Below the pieces are notes generated by a model that ran no database searches, was not told the DNA's origin, and was given only the letters and a program-made list of their open reading frames with translations. Shown here piece by piece: positions 54,413-64,000 of a stretch of 64,000 bases of DNA (positions are counted from its first letter, which is position 1; every line of letters begins with the position of its first letter). The position numbers were made by a program, and so were the translations under genes. The DNA comes from Rhynchosporium graminicola (taxonomy: Eukaryota; Ascomycota; Leotiomycetes; Helotiales; Ploettnerulaceae), in the NCBI GenBank assembly GCA_900074885.1, contig FJUW01000040.1, positions 124,001-188,000 on the forward strand, in the 5' to 3' direction.

Positions 54413-54742
54413 TCAAGGATTTCCAACTAACCTATCATCGGTAAGGTTAGACCGCATGAACTTAAGGCTTTCAGTGGTCCTATCAAACTCAAGATGCTCT
54501 TCGGGGTCCAAGGTCCAAACGATATGGCCGCCGCAAATACGAGGGAAGTACCAAACATCAAGACGATCTATGGCGAAACTTGTTCTTCCGGTAGCTGGCA
54601 AGTTCCCCGGATATGCAACCTGTCTCTCGTTTTCTAGTAGCTGTTTGATATCGATCATGACATCAAGTAAGGCATTGTTAACAGTCATAAGCTGGTGAAT
54701 GTTATCGGCAGGAAGTGTCGTACTTGCGGGGGCATCTTGCAT
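54413..54742 (-). CDS. Unidentified open frame (109 codons), possible gene fragment
   Basis: It starts at a true ATG (MQDAPASTTLPADNIHQLMT) and reads as a plausible globular sequence (ALLDVMIDIKQLLENERQ, DVWYFPRICGGHIVWTLDPE). It could continue across an intron (GTTAGT..CCTCAG, ending near 54380) into further minus-strand sequence down to about 54000, but that continuation has in-frame stops in every frame I tried. It is either a decayed gene or a badly resolved one; no family is recognised. Confidence 0.3.
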   Translation of the reverse strand: MQDAPASTTLPADNIHQLMTVNNALLDVMIDIKQLLENERQVAYPGNLPATGRTSFAIDRLDVWYFPRICGGHIVWTLDPEEHLEFDRTTESLKFMRSNLTDDRLVGNP

Positions 54743-56882
54743 TGACGTGGTTCAGTAAAATTGGCAGTCTATGGTGTTCTTGAATTGGGTATAGCCTCTT
54801 GGGGCGATGGAAAGAAGACCGCATGCCATTGAATATGTAGAGAACTTGTTGAAGAAAGAAATTACAAGGCATGCTATGGCGCAGCAAAAACTACGCATTT
54901 TGTAACAATCACTGCCACCGATACTGCCTAACCATTCTGCCTAGTCGTTTTCGCCTAATCATTTCGCCTACTCCTTCTGTCTAACAATAATGTTGACTTC
55001 CAAGTCATGCCAAATGCAACACCTAATAGTAGGAAGGCCAAAAAATGAGTTTTAAGTATTTATGTAAGTTTAGTGGTATAGCTGTAACGAAGCGGGGTGC
55101 AAAAGTACGTGCTCTTTTGGGAATTTATACGTAAGGAATGTAAAGTATGTGCGACGATAGCTTTGGTCCATTCCTTATTTTTTGGTCGGGAAACAGCTAG
55201 GCCTTGCCATAACCATAACCATGTTTATATTTCACTTCGAGAAACCGTCACCAGGATCAAATCATACTCGACTGCCTCTGCATTTCTCAACAGGATAAGT
55301 CGATCATGCAAAAATGGACTATGCAAACGCTTACAGCAGTAATAAATTTGACGACAAGTTTCTCCCATTCGTCATGTTTTGCATCTAGGCCGAAGAGCTC
55401 AGACTGCCATAAGATTCAAGGTTTGGTCCAAAAAGGAAAAAAGTCGACTTTCTGTAAAGCTGCTTGTGGCAACACATAGGAGTATCTTCATGTAGGATGA
55501 AGTTTGCTACAGAGTAGTGGCCATTTTCCCGAGCTTTCGAAAGCGCTCAAAACTGATATAGGGGAGAAGTAGATCTCAAAGTCTGACTATAAAACCCTCA
55601 CAATAAACATTGTCGAAAGTGGAGCTACTAATGTTTCTTCCAACATTTGGCGCTTGAATAGCAGCGCTCTGATCAGCAGGCTGATGGGTCGAGAAAATAG
55701 GTAGAAGTGTGATAAACATAAAATTAGAGGGCGAGCCTCTGAAGATGGAATGTTTGAAATACCTTGCATATAGGGTTTGTCAAGTCTGAAATCGCTCCCA
55801 CCTTGGAGGGCAATCACGCAATACCAACATATCGTTAAACAAGGGTTTATAGTAGGTAAATGTTCATAATGAGTATTATCAGATTTTGTAAATCCCTAAT
55901 AATTCTTTATTGGTAATCAAGGATATACTGAGATGAAAATGATGCTATCAGATAATTATTTTGGTAAGTAGAGTGACAAATGAGATTCCTAACGTGTTCT
56001 AGATGAGAATATGTAAGCTAGCTCTCCTTTATAGTTTCTAGAACTATGACTTCTTTCTCTTGGTAGAGCTCTTTTACTGTATTTTCTACACTTTTGTATC
56101 CCTTATGCTTTCTAGTCGTCTTTCCGTCTCTTTTCTCTCGGCGTTTATTTTTGAAAATACTAGAGGAACTTGGAGGAGAAAAAATGGATTTAACAGTAGG
56201 AAATTTTCCACGAGCAGTAGAGTAAATATAGAACCCAACAATATTCATTATGCACGTTTACCTACTGTAAAACCTGGTGTTACGATGTCATAGCGTTGCG
56301 GGAGTGCTTTATTCAGTGGGGATCGATTCAAACATGACAAACCCTGTATACGAGGTATTTCAAACATATATTCGCCTGCCTCTGAAGCGCTTTTTCCCCA
56401 CTAGTAGGACCATACGGAGACAAACTCACAAGCAAATCACCCTTCGAATCCAACCCAAAACAAAGCCAGCCAATTAGTGTCGCCCGAAACTCGGCAGACT
56501 GCCAAGTGCCGGCCTCGGCTTTCATAAGCGCAACTTCTTTAGCGCAGCCCAGATAAATTCGATATCAAAAACTTCACATGAATCATCATGGACCCACAGT
56601 CCGCCCCAGGAAATTACAGTTTCGCGCGCGGCCAGCAAGGTGGGAAGCAGGAACGTAGCCAGCATGAGATTAGGCTTGCCGGGAAGCCTCGGCTGGTGTA
56701 CATGTGCTGAGCAAATTAATAGTGGTTCGTATCTTTCTCGAGTGAAGTATAAATTCCACTATCTCGTCAATCGCGTCATATCTACTCGTTATCTTTCGTT
56801 AAACTCTTTCTCATAGACAACGCATGTTTCGTTTGCTAGAATATCTTGCTACTTAGACTTCCTTATTACACAAAGATCCACG

Positions 56883-57901
56883 ATGAGCAAAGTAGGGGAT
56901 TTTGAGGCTGTCCGAAAGGATATCGCGAAGCTACTACACCAACCAGAATACGATGATGGAAGCGCTGGCCCAGTGCTTGTGCGCCTCGCATGGTTGGTCT
57001 GCTTGCCCCCAATGCGCCTCACCATCTAACATCATGCAGGCACTCCTCGGGGACATATGATGCAGAGACAGATACTGGAGGATCGAATGGGGCCGGCATG
57101 CGATACGAAGCCGAAGGTGGCGATCCGGCGAACGCAGGTCTCCAACATGCGCGGGTCTTCCTCGAGCCCGTCAAAGCGAAACACCCTTGGATCACATACG
57201 CAGATTTATGGACACTCGCCGGTGTGGTGGCAATCAAGGAGATGAATGGACCTTCGGTACCATGGCAGGGAGGGCGAACAGACTACGTCGATGACAGCAA
57301 GTTACCACCCAGAGGCCGTCTCCCGGATGCTACACAAGGATACGATCATATCAGGCGGATATTCTATCGGATGGGCTTCAATGATCAGGAAATTGTAGCT
57401 CTCTCGGGAGCGCACAATCTTGGGCGCTGTCACTCTGATCGCTCTGGCTTCGAGGGTGCGTGGGTCAACAATCCCACTCGGTTCTCGAATCAGTACTTTC
57501 TCCTCCTCTTATCTCTACAGTGGAAGAAGAAGACCTTCCAGAACGGCGTCGAGCAATACGTGCATTACGATGACGACTCCGAGGAAGAACTCATGATGCT
57601 ACCAACTGACATAGCACTGAGAGAGGATGGCGTATTCCGCAAATACGTGGAGCTGTATGCTAGGAATAAGGAAGTCTTCTTTGAGGATTTTGCAAAGGTG
57701 TTTGCCAAGCTGTTGGAGTTGGGTATCCAGAGAGACGAAGAAGGCAAGATCACGAATTCTGATAATGAGAAAGGTGGATACATGTCAGCGCCGAAGAAGA
57801 AGAGTACGCCAGGCACGGAAGACACTACGGACGACAAGGTTGGACCGAGTGAGGGTGAGCCGCTAAAGGAGGAAAATAAGGCTTTTAGAGCAAGGCTGTG
57901 A
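56883..57901 (+). CDS. Class I heme peroxidase (cytochrome c peroxidase/ascorbate peroxidase-like)
   Basis: Exons 56883-56992 and 57040-57901 (47-nt intron with an ATCTAAC branch) give 323 residues. The distal Arg-Trp-His triad is in VLVRLAWHSSGTY, and the proximal histidine in [19 protein letters not shown]. Also visible are the conserved blocks [35 protein letters not shown] and [19 protein letters not shown]. There is no mitochondrial presequence, so it is the cytosolic-type fungal peroxidase, not CCP1. The tail has a charged linker ([15 protein letters not shown]) and ends FRARL; ARL fits the PTS1 consensus [SAC][KRH][LM], so peroxisomal location is possible. It reduces hydrogen peroxide; the electron donor is unknown. 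Confidence 0.9.
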
Positions 57902-59222
57902 GTGTGTACAAGATTTTCAATGCATAGATGTGCAAGGTAGATATATACTTAGACTCAGACTTTGGTTATATAGAATAGAAACAGACTGTTCTTCAGGTTT
58001 TCGCATCCAGCTCCCTTCCTCTCGTACCCCAGAACACTAACATCATTGATAATACCCGTAACTATAATATAATCGACCGAAGGTGGGAACATACTCTGAT
58101 GCTTCACGAAATGAAAATCGTGCGTACAACTGGGAGTTAAAGGCTCGGGAGACGAAGCTGGCATTGACGATATAGGCCTCCGGGATGCGAGGAAACCGAA
58201 TTCGATATACGGCTACTTTGCATGACGTGCGCAATAGAGTTGTGAAAGTTCGAAGGCACAAAAGGTATCAACGGTACAGTGTCGCAACGGAAATTTCGAT
58301 TCGAATTCGGTACTGTGCAAAGGTCTGGAAAGAAACGCGTTTTGCGAAGTAGGATCAGAGCCAGGAACTCATCTTCTTCCTCATCCACAACCTATTACCT
58401 CCAACGAACGTTTTATTGCGGATCGTTCATTCAAACCAACATGAACAGTTGACAATCACAATCATGAAATTTGTGCAAAACCAAAGAGATCGATAGAGTA
58501 CATCTGAAGCTCCATCGATATTCTCTATGTATATATCTAGGTCCAACCTACATAAATCTCTCTCCTGCCAGCTATGCCACCTACGCCACCTAGCTTCCGT
58601 CTCGACCACGCTGAAACCTAATATACACAACATCCTTATATACCCCTTTCAATCCCATGCCTACCATCACACTTCCATCCCGTTCCGTCCCATCCGATCA
58701 TACTCACGTTTGCCTGCCTGTCCTGGCTCAACTCACCAACAAATAGCCTCTCACTTCTACCGTCTACACGCCGCCACGCCAATCTAAGCAGCAATCGCAT
58801 CTGCATCAGATCTACTTTCCACACACCGCAGCCCACCAGAAGAAGAAGAAATCCGAATTCATCAATGCTACAAAAAGTACGAAACGAGAAAAAGCAAAAG
58901 ACAAAAACACGCCGCGCACCTAAGCTGGTCCAGAACCCCAAGTTCGCTTGCTCGCTCGCTTGCGCCAGGAGTAAACAAAGTTCCTTCCAACATCGCTATC
59001 TATCTAAAAGTATTGTACCCATCCCTTCACCTCCGGACGCTCCCCGATACCCACCCGTTTGTCCTTCCTTCAAGCCGACCCCCTGTCTGTGATCTATAAA
59101 AGAGGAACGACAAAACGAAACAGCGTCTACTAAGATAATCGAAAATTGGTGCTGGACGCCCACGTGAAGGACGACCTATTCGAGTATATAACAATAAGAA
59201 AAGTCATGTAAGACTACTGGTC
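57902..59222. other. Convergent intergenic region
   Basis: No gene was recognised. Open frames on both strands at 58043-58941 lie across each other. Much of the sequence next to 59222 is pyrimidine-rich and probably 3' UTR of the kinase gene. Confidence 0.4.
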
Positions 59223-61494
59223 TCATAATGGTGACTGGATCCCATTATCAGGGACTTCATCAGGGGTATCCTCCTCGCGGAATCTGATGCCATGTTCAAG
59301 ATCCACGCCGCCTTTCACCCACTCCTCTTCGGCAACTCTAGCCATCGTCCATCGAGTACGAGCTCTTCTCAAGAGGCCCTCAGCGACGTTCATGGCTCCA
59401 AGGAGTCCTTGCTCCTTGAACTTCTCAGGGTCGCCCTCGTGGTCCCCTTCATCGCCTGCATACTTTATCCACCGCCATTCTACTCTGGCGATACGGTGGC
59501 TTGTACGACTGCGCTGTTTATGGCCTTCTGACATCCCTGGGTTGGGATCAAAGGGTAAACGGCTCTCAAGGAGTGCGTATAGAAGAACTCCTAGTGACCA
59601 GGCATCTGTGGCGCGGCCATCATATGGTTGTCCCATGATGACTTCTGGGGCTGCGTAATCATCCGATCCGCAACGGGTGGTGAGTTTTTCATCATCAGCC
59701 ACCCGACGTGACAATCCCAAATCTGTGAGGGTGATGATGGAATTGGGATACGTAGCCCAATTTTGATCTTTTTTGCGGAGCTCATGCTGCGGAAGGTTTA
59801 CAAGAACATCTAGATGTAATCAGCACCATACAATATCATCCGGTCAACGCAGACATACTCTCAAGCTTGATATCCCGGTGCACGATATGCCTGTCGTGTA
59901 AATATTGCACTGCTGCAACAATCTCCGAGAACATCCTTCTCAGCAGTCCGGGAACAAGAAGATCTGGGCATTCGCTTGCAACCCCAAAGAGATCGCCACC
60001 GGAACAGTAACTGAGTACCAGAATCGCTCGCGTTTCCTCAATACTCCAAGCTTTGAGATGTACCAGCGAAGGATGGCTTATCGATTTCATGATCTCCAGC
60101 TCTCGCTTCAGAGACATTTCTACTCTTTCCTCGGATGCACCACCTTTCGGGCCATGTTCGCAAATCTTAATCGCAACAAGTTTTTTCCGGTCGATTTTGG
60201 TTTCCGAAACAGGAGTTTTGATTCCGTCCAATTGCGATGCTGGGAAGACATCTTCCTCGTCTTTGAGGTGTTCTACCGCCGGAAGTTGACTAGTGGCAAG
60301 CATGACTTTGCTGAATGTTCCCTGTCCTAAGATCTTGAGGGCTCTCCATCTGCGTCTTTTTTTGTCCTTCCTTGTGTATGCATCAAAATACTCGTAGTGA
60401 GGCTTCCTCTGCGGACGAGGTAAGTTGGCCGTTGTTAGAGAAGAATCACTGTCGCTGCTCTCACCTCCGGTTCTGCTCAGAGGCGGGGTTGGTGGTGGAA
60501 ATATAGGCGCCAATCCCCTTTGGACAGCCAGATTCGGCTCCCTTCTCATGTGCGTATCCGCTACTGGCTCAGTCGGAGTTACATCCAGAACCATAGCATG
60601 TGAACCTGAGACTGTAATGTGCCGAGATTTTGGCATTTGGACAGACTCGGGCACATATTCACTAATACTCCTGTTTCTCGGGTGTCCTTCGGCCATTTTC
60701 TCCTTATTTTGCGCGCTGATCAATCCAGAGTCGGTGGATAGACCGTGATAGGCGCGTCGTTTTGACTGATTTGCAGCAGCTGCAGATATCGATTCTCCGT
60801 TCGTAGTAACCAGCGCCGAGTCTGCTGTAGAGGGCACCGTTAGGTCTCGCGACTGTGGGCGAGCCGTGAGTTTCTTCCAAGGTCCAGGGGAATCTCCGGT
60901 CAAAAGTGGTGATGGTAGAGGTGTAACATCTGACAGCGCATTCAGCATCGGCGAAGATAGGGCAGAGTTTGGAGCAGAACCGAAATTGGAGTTGCTACCA
61001 ATACTGCTCGCGAAAACGTTCTTGATACTCGGTGTCCTTCCCAAACTTGTACTCGATATCTTAATTGGAATCCGCGCTGATTCACTCGAACCTCTTGCAG
61101 TATTATCTGTACTTGCAGCAGTAATCGTATAGCCCGGGATAATATCGGTTTGGATGCGTAGGCCCGCGCTTGAAGGACTCGGGGTCGAGTGGTTTGTCTC
61201 TATAGGGAGAAAACGGGAGGAGGTATCGAGACGATGGAGGGGCTTGTCGTTCTCGGGGAGGGCATATGCGTTATATGCGCCGGGAGGAGAAGAGGGCGCA
61301 ATGTTCGTAGATCTGAAGAAAGAGCCAGAGTCTTGCTGCTGGTCGGCAGGGAATGACAAAGAGATCTCGGAATTCTGTCTGGCACTCTGAGCGTTTTCGA
61401 TAGCAGCATTCCTCCACTCTTCTGATGCGGATAAAGAGACATTGCTCTTCTCTTGTGAGCGCGAAATGGGCGTTTGGAGATCTAGGTTTGACAT
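59223..61494 (-). CDS. Serine/threonine protein kinase, PRR1-like
   Basis: Exons 61494..59859 and 59809..59223 (49-nt intron GTATGT..ATCTAG inside the catalytic loop) encode 740 residues. The N-terminal ~400 residues are disordered and Ser/Pro-rich, with many potential phosphosites. The kinase domain carries LGQGTFSKVML (glycine loop), VAIKICEHGPKGG (ATP lysine), VHRDIKLENVLVN (catalytic loop), TDLGLSRRVADDEKL with DLG replacing DFG, and CGSDDYAAPEVIMGQP (APE-type motif). The sequence resembles fungal PRR1/NPR-type kinases linked in yeast to pheromone and stress signalling; that name is moderate. The start MSNLDLQTP is the first ATG; the frame is open without ATG for 100 more codons upstream. 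Confidence 0.88.
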
Positions 61495-63516
61495 AGTGAG
61501 GGGATGCGGTGACGACCAGGGTTTTGCGTGAAGCTTTGTCTGTCGTAGATGTAAAGGGAGCGCGTCGGGGGGTGATATGGCACAGTCTACCTCATCGTTG
61601 GCAGACGAGATGGACTGGTTATGCTGGAATGCCACATGGGTTGGAAGGATAAAGGAGAATATGTATCCGTTGTTGGAGTCGGCGTGGGAGGTACGAGTAA
61701 GTGTCGTTCGGTGGGCATTAAAATGTCGGGAAGGATGGGGAAATTGGGAAATAGCGGCGCGGCTTGACGATGCTACTTCGCTAGCGACTGATCCAGAAGA
61801 AGCTTAATTTCGAGTACAGTACCTACCTACCTTATCATGATAGCAATGAGTGCACACCTGCATATATCCGATTACAGGGATAAACGCCTGTTTCTCTATG
61901 AATGATAGTGAGGATATTAGAGATAATAATAAGTTCAATTAACTCGAATTTTCAATGATAGCATTTCACAAGAGCATAGTTGTCATCAATTGAGGTTGAA
62001 GTCTTGTCTCATCTTAGCTGGCCTTTCCGCATAGAAACCGTTACATATACAATTAATTGTCCAAGCTCCGACCCCAGGATTCCAGCCACGGCAATTGTAT
62101 CAAGCACGCGGCACAAAGCCACCGATACGCAACACCGAGATCCATGCATTCATACGAGGAGACGTTCGCATATAGATTAATAATTGAGCTACATACCTCT
62201 TGGTCATACGATTTTCCATAAACGTCAGTAAAGAATTGTTCAAAACTCATGAGAAAGAAACTTGAAGTCTTGATTGAGGCTGGATCATCCACGCGACTCA
62301 GACAAGTACCACGAGGTCGATATGAAGATATTATTAGATTAAATGTGGACAGCCAATCAATGAATCTCCCTCCCATTTAAGGGCTGAGGCTGATGATCAA
62401 CATAGTCTTGGCTTTGACGTACGGAAGGTACCGTATTAAGTCAGGTTCAGGTAAGATATGTACTCCGTGCTAGCAGCCTAGCGTGGTCAACTTCATGATA
62501 TGAGAGATGTTTTACCAGAACCTACGTGTATGAAACACGAGGCTAACGCATGTCCTATCCTCCACAACATGAGTATGTGACCTAGCTAGGTATGTAAGGT
62601 AGCAGCTCGTTTACTGACTACAAGTCAACATCAATGTACTCCAACATCCTTCAACACACTTCATAGGTATTCGACGTTACGAAAGAAAGAAAAACCCATC
62701 AGAGACAAAACGAAGATATCTCCAAGACAGTAAATTTCAATCCCTACCGACAAATCTAAATCCATTTCACTGCCAGCAGAAGTTGGATCTCCGTACCTAT
62801 CACCACTGCATGAGAAGAGAACTAATAAAAACCTCGTTACAGGCCTACAGAGAGTCACTGAATCGAGACTGTGGCATCCCCGTACGTTTTGGGCAATGTA
62901 CCTACCAATACACGAGCAATTTCGAGGTATAATTCAAATTTACTTTTCTCTAGATGAAGTTCACCTACTATATAGACTGTAGGTTCGAGATTGAATTGCA
63001 TTCTTATTTCATTATTTATAGATAGATGTATATAGGCAGACGAAGGTACGAGTGTCAGAGCGGAAGGCAAGTAAAATTCTCACTTGTTCTTTTCGTCCCT
63101 TCCTTTTATAGCTAGCTCTATACCTGTCAACTTCCTATGCAGCAAACGCAAACGCAAGACAAGCCAAGCTGAATCGAAGCAAGCATGAAATAGTCAACTC
63201 GAATCGAAATTCAACACAGATGTAACGCTATCAAGTATGTGGAATTAGCACTAACGCTCGCTGACAAACATTCGGATACGTTTTTCGAAAAACAGGGAAT
63301 TTCTTGTTACATTCATACAAGGGTGTGTTGCCATTTGATCGCTCTTCCCTTCCCACCCTTGCGATGTTCATTCGCTATCTTGTTGCTTCGTTTAGCGCTT
63401 TCTTACTCGTCCACTTCCTTCCCTTCACTTTTTATATTCCGTTCGCTCTTCTTCCCTTTTCAGGCTTCCACTTCATATCTCATCGTTTCATCTCGTCAAA
63501 ATTATCATCAATCTCA
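61495..63516. other. Intergenic region
   Basis: The first ~310 bp upstream of the kinase start stay open in its frame but contain no ATG. The rest, including frames at 62053-62376 and 62661-63070, has no recognisable gene. CT-rich sequence at 63330-63500 may be the 3' UTR side of the HDEL protein gene. Confidence 0.4.
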
Positions 63517-64000
63517 TCATAGCTCATCATGAGAAGTAGCAGAGCTAACAGCACTACTCACACTACTCGCAAAATCCTCTACTCCCTCACTAGCCTGACG
63601 AACAGCATCACTCGCCCCCTCACCAGCCGAACTCGCGAACTCAGCAAGCTTGACACGGGCACTCTCTACAGCGGCAGACAAACGATTCTGTGCACTCTCA
63701 ATGGCTCCTTTCTCTGGTCCATAGATAGCTTGACTAGCTTGCGCAGTAGCTGAAGCGTAGACTTCGGCCATTGCAGCGGTTGCTTTCTCGTAAGTGCCTG
63801 TTTCGGTTCCGTAGATAGCCTCAGAGATGGCTTTTTGAGCGGAGAGAGCAGCGTCAGAGATGGAACTTTGAGCGGCTTCGACGTAGCCGGTTGTTGTACC
63901 GTATAACTTCTCGGATGCGACGCTTTGAGCGGAGCTGTAGGCTGATGCAGCAGCTGAGGTGGCTTCTTCGTAGGTGCCTTTTTGGCGGCCGTACAATTGA
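63517..64000 (-). CDS. Repeat protein ending in HDEL (C-terminal part, runs off the window)
   Basis: The frame is open from the right edge to the stop at 63517-63519; the real start lies outside the window. About 160 residues show three to four copies of a ~33-residue repeat built on a YG-x3-G motif followed by an Ala/Ser/Glu helix (KLYGTTTGYVEAAQSSISDA, AIYGTETGTYEKATAAMAEV, AIYGPEKGAIESAQNRLSAA). The pattern recalls LEA-like or amphipathic-helix proteins. The last four residues are HDEL, a classical ER-retrieval signal, so the protein is expected in the ER lumen and should have an N-terminal signal peptide beyond the window. The family is not recognised. Confidence 0.75.
   Translation of the reverse strand, partial: QLYGRQKGTYEEATSAAASAYSSAQSVASEKLYGTTTGYVEAAQSSISDAALSAQKAISEAIYGTETGTYEKATAAMAEVYASATAQASQAIYGPEKGAIESAQNRLSAAVESARVKLAEFASSAGEGASDAVRQASEGVEDFASSVSSAVSSATSHDEL

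Larger units (their letters stand above)
52301..56882. other. AT-rich gene-poor region
   Basis: This 4.6-kb stretch has low GC content by eye, short tandem repeats (for example AGCTTTATACG twice near 53015-53036) and no intact recognisable gene. It contains the second copy of the dispersed repeat, a 24-nt palindrome and one unidentified minus-strand frame, listed separately. The frames at 53630-53911 on both strands cover each other and are unsupported. The last 120 bp should be the promoter of the peroxidase gene. Confidence 0.5.

Noticed and set aside
54900..55010. Pyrimidine-rich CGCCTAATCATTTCGCC-type imperfect repeats considered as a CRISPR-like or satellite array
   Set aside because: The units are irregular, few and not separated by uniform spacers; the genome is fungal.
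56588..56710. Short 40-codon plus-strand frame (MDPQSAPGNYSF)
   Set aside because: It is too short, with no known family; it lies upstream of the peroxidase promoter and could be chance.

Overview
The window is nuclear DNA of a filamentous ascomycete (Pezizomycotina). The evidence is many genes with 45-100 nt GT..AG introns carrying CTAAC/CTAAT-like branch sites, a Zn(II)2Cys6 regulator of the UPC2-like type, a filamentous-fungal Pex8, a fungal alpha-kinase and an AIM9-like kinase remnant. Protein character suggests Leotiomycetes/Helotiales, but that is an impression and not a computed placement. I built exon models by hand from splice signals, reading-frame arithmetic and family conservation; every multi-exon model given as intact closes in frame.

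Layout. 1-3004 (-): N-terminal ~986 residues of the HEAT protein TTI1, cut by the left edge. 3005-12369: gene-poor accessory stretch with a 926-bp hAT-like non-autonomous transposon (8-bp target duplication), a possible small secreted cysteine-rich protein, an alpha-kinase gene broken by one stop codon, and a GFA-family gene. 12370-22717: compact block with a lysine-rich coiled-coil protein, PEX8, a TMEM170-like protein, a maltose-acetyltransferase-like enzyme, the STE14 methyltransferase and a ClC exchanger. 24128-31409: IAH1 esterase, a conserved fungal protein with a retropepsin-like fold, and ARG1. 31748-33544 (-): badly broken AIM9-like kinase pseudogene. 34505-47395: UPC2-like regulator, single-pass membrane protein, NUC1, PFS2, a DGAT1/ARE-type acyltransferase, RRP45 and CWC15. 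49110-50235: Ser/Asn/Gly repeat protein. 52127-52279: intron-containing tRNA-Ser(GCU). 52280-56882: AT-rich, gene-poor, with a repeat related to the inside of the hAT-like element. 56883-61494: class I heme peroxidase and a PRR1-like kinase. 63517-64000 (-): C-terminal part of a repeat protein ending in HDEL.

How the genes relate. The gene-dense blocks are housekeeping: RNA 3'-end formation (PFS2), exosome (RRP45), spliceosome (CWC15), PIKK maturation (TTI1), arginine synthesis (ARG1), peroxisome import (PEX8), lipid and prenyl-protein metabolism. Several pairs are head-to-head with short shared promoters (PEX8/TMEM170-like 199 bp; RRP45/CWC15 228 bp). The two AT-rich stretches hold the mobile, broken and unrecognised material. 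I see no operon, CRISPR array, clear biosynthetic gene cluster or convincing new multi-gene system. The most unusual single items are the two low-complexity repeat proteins, the retropepsin-like protein lacking the usual catalytic Asp, and the transposon/repeat pair.
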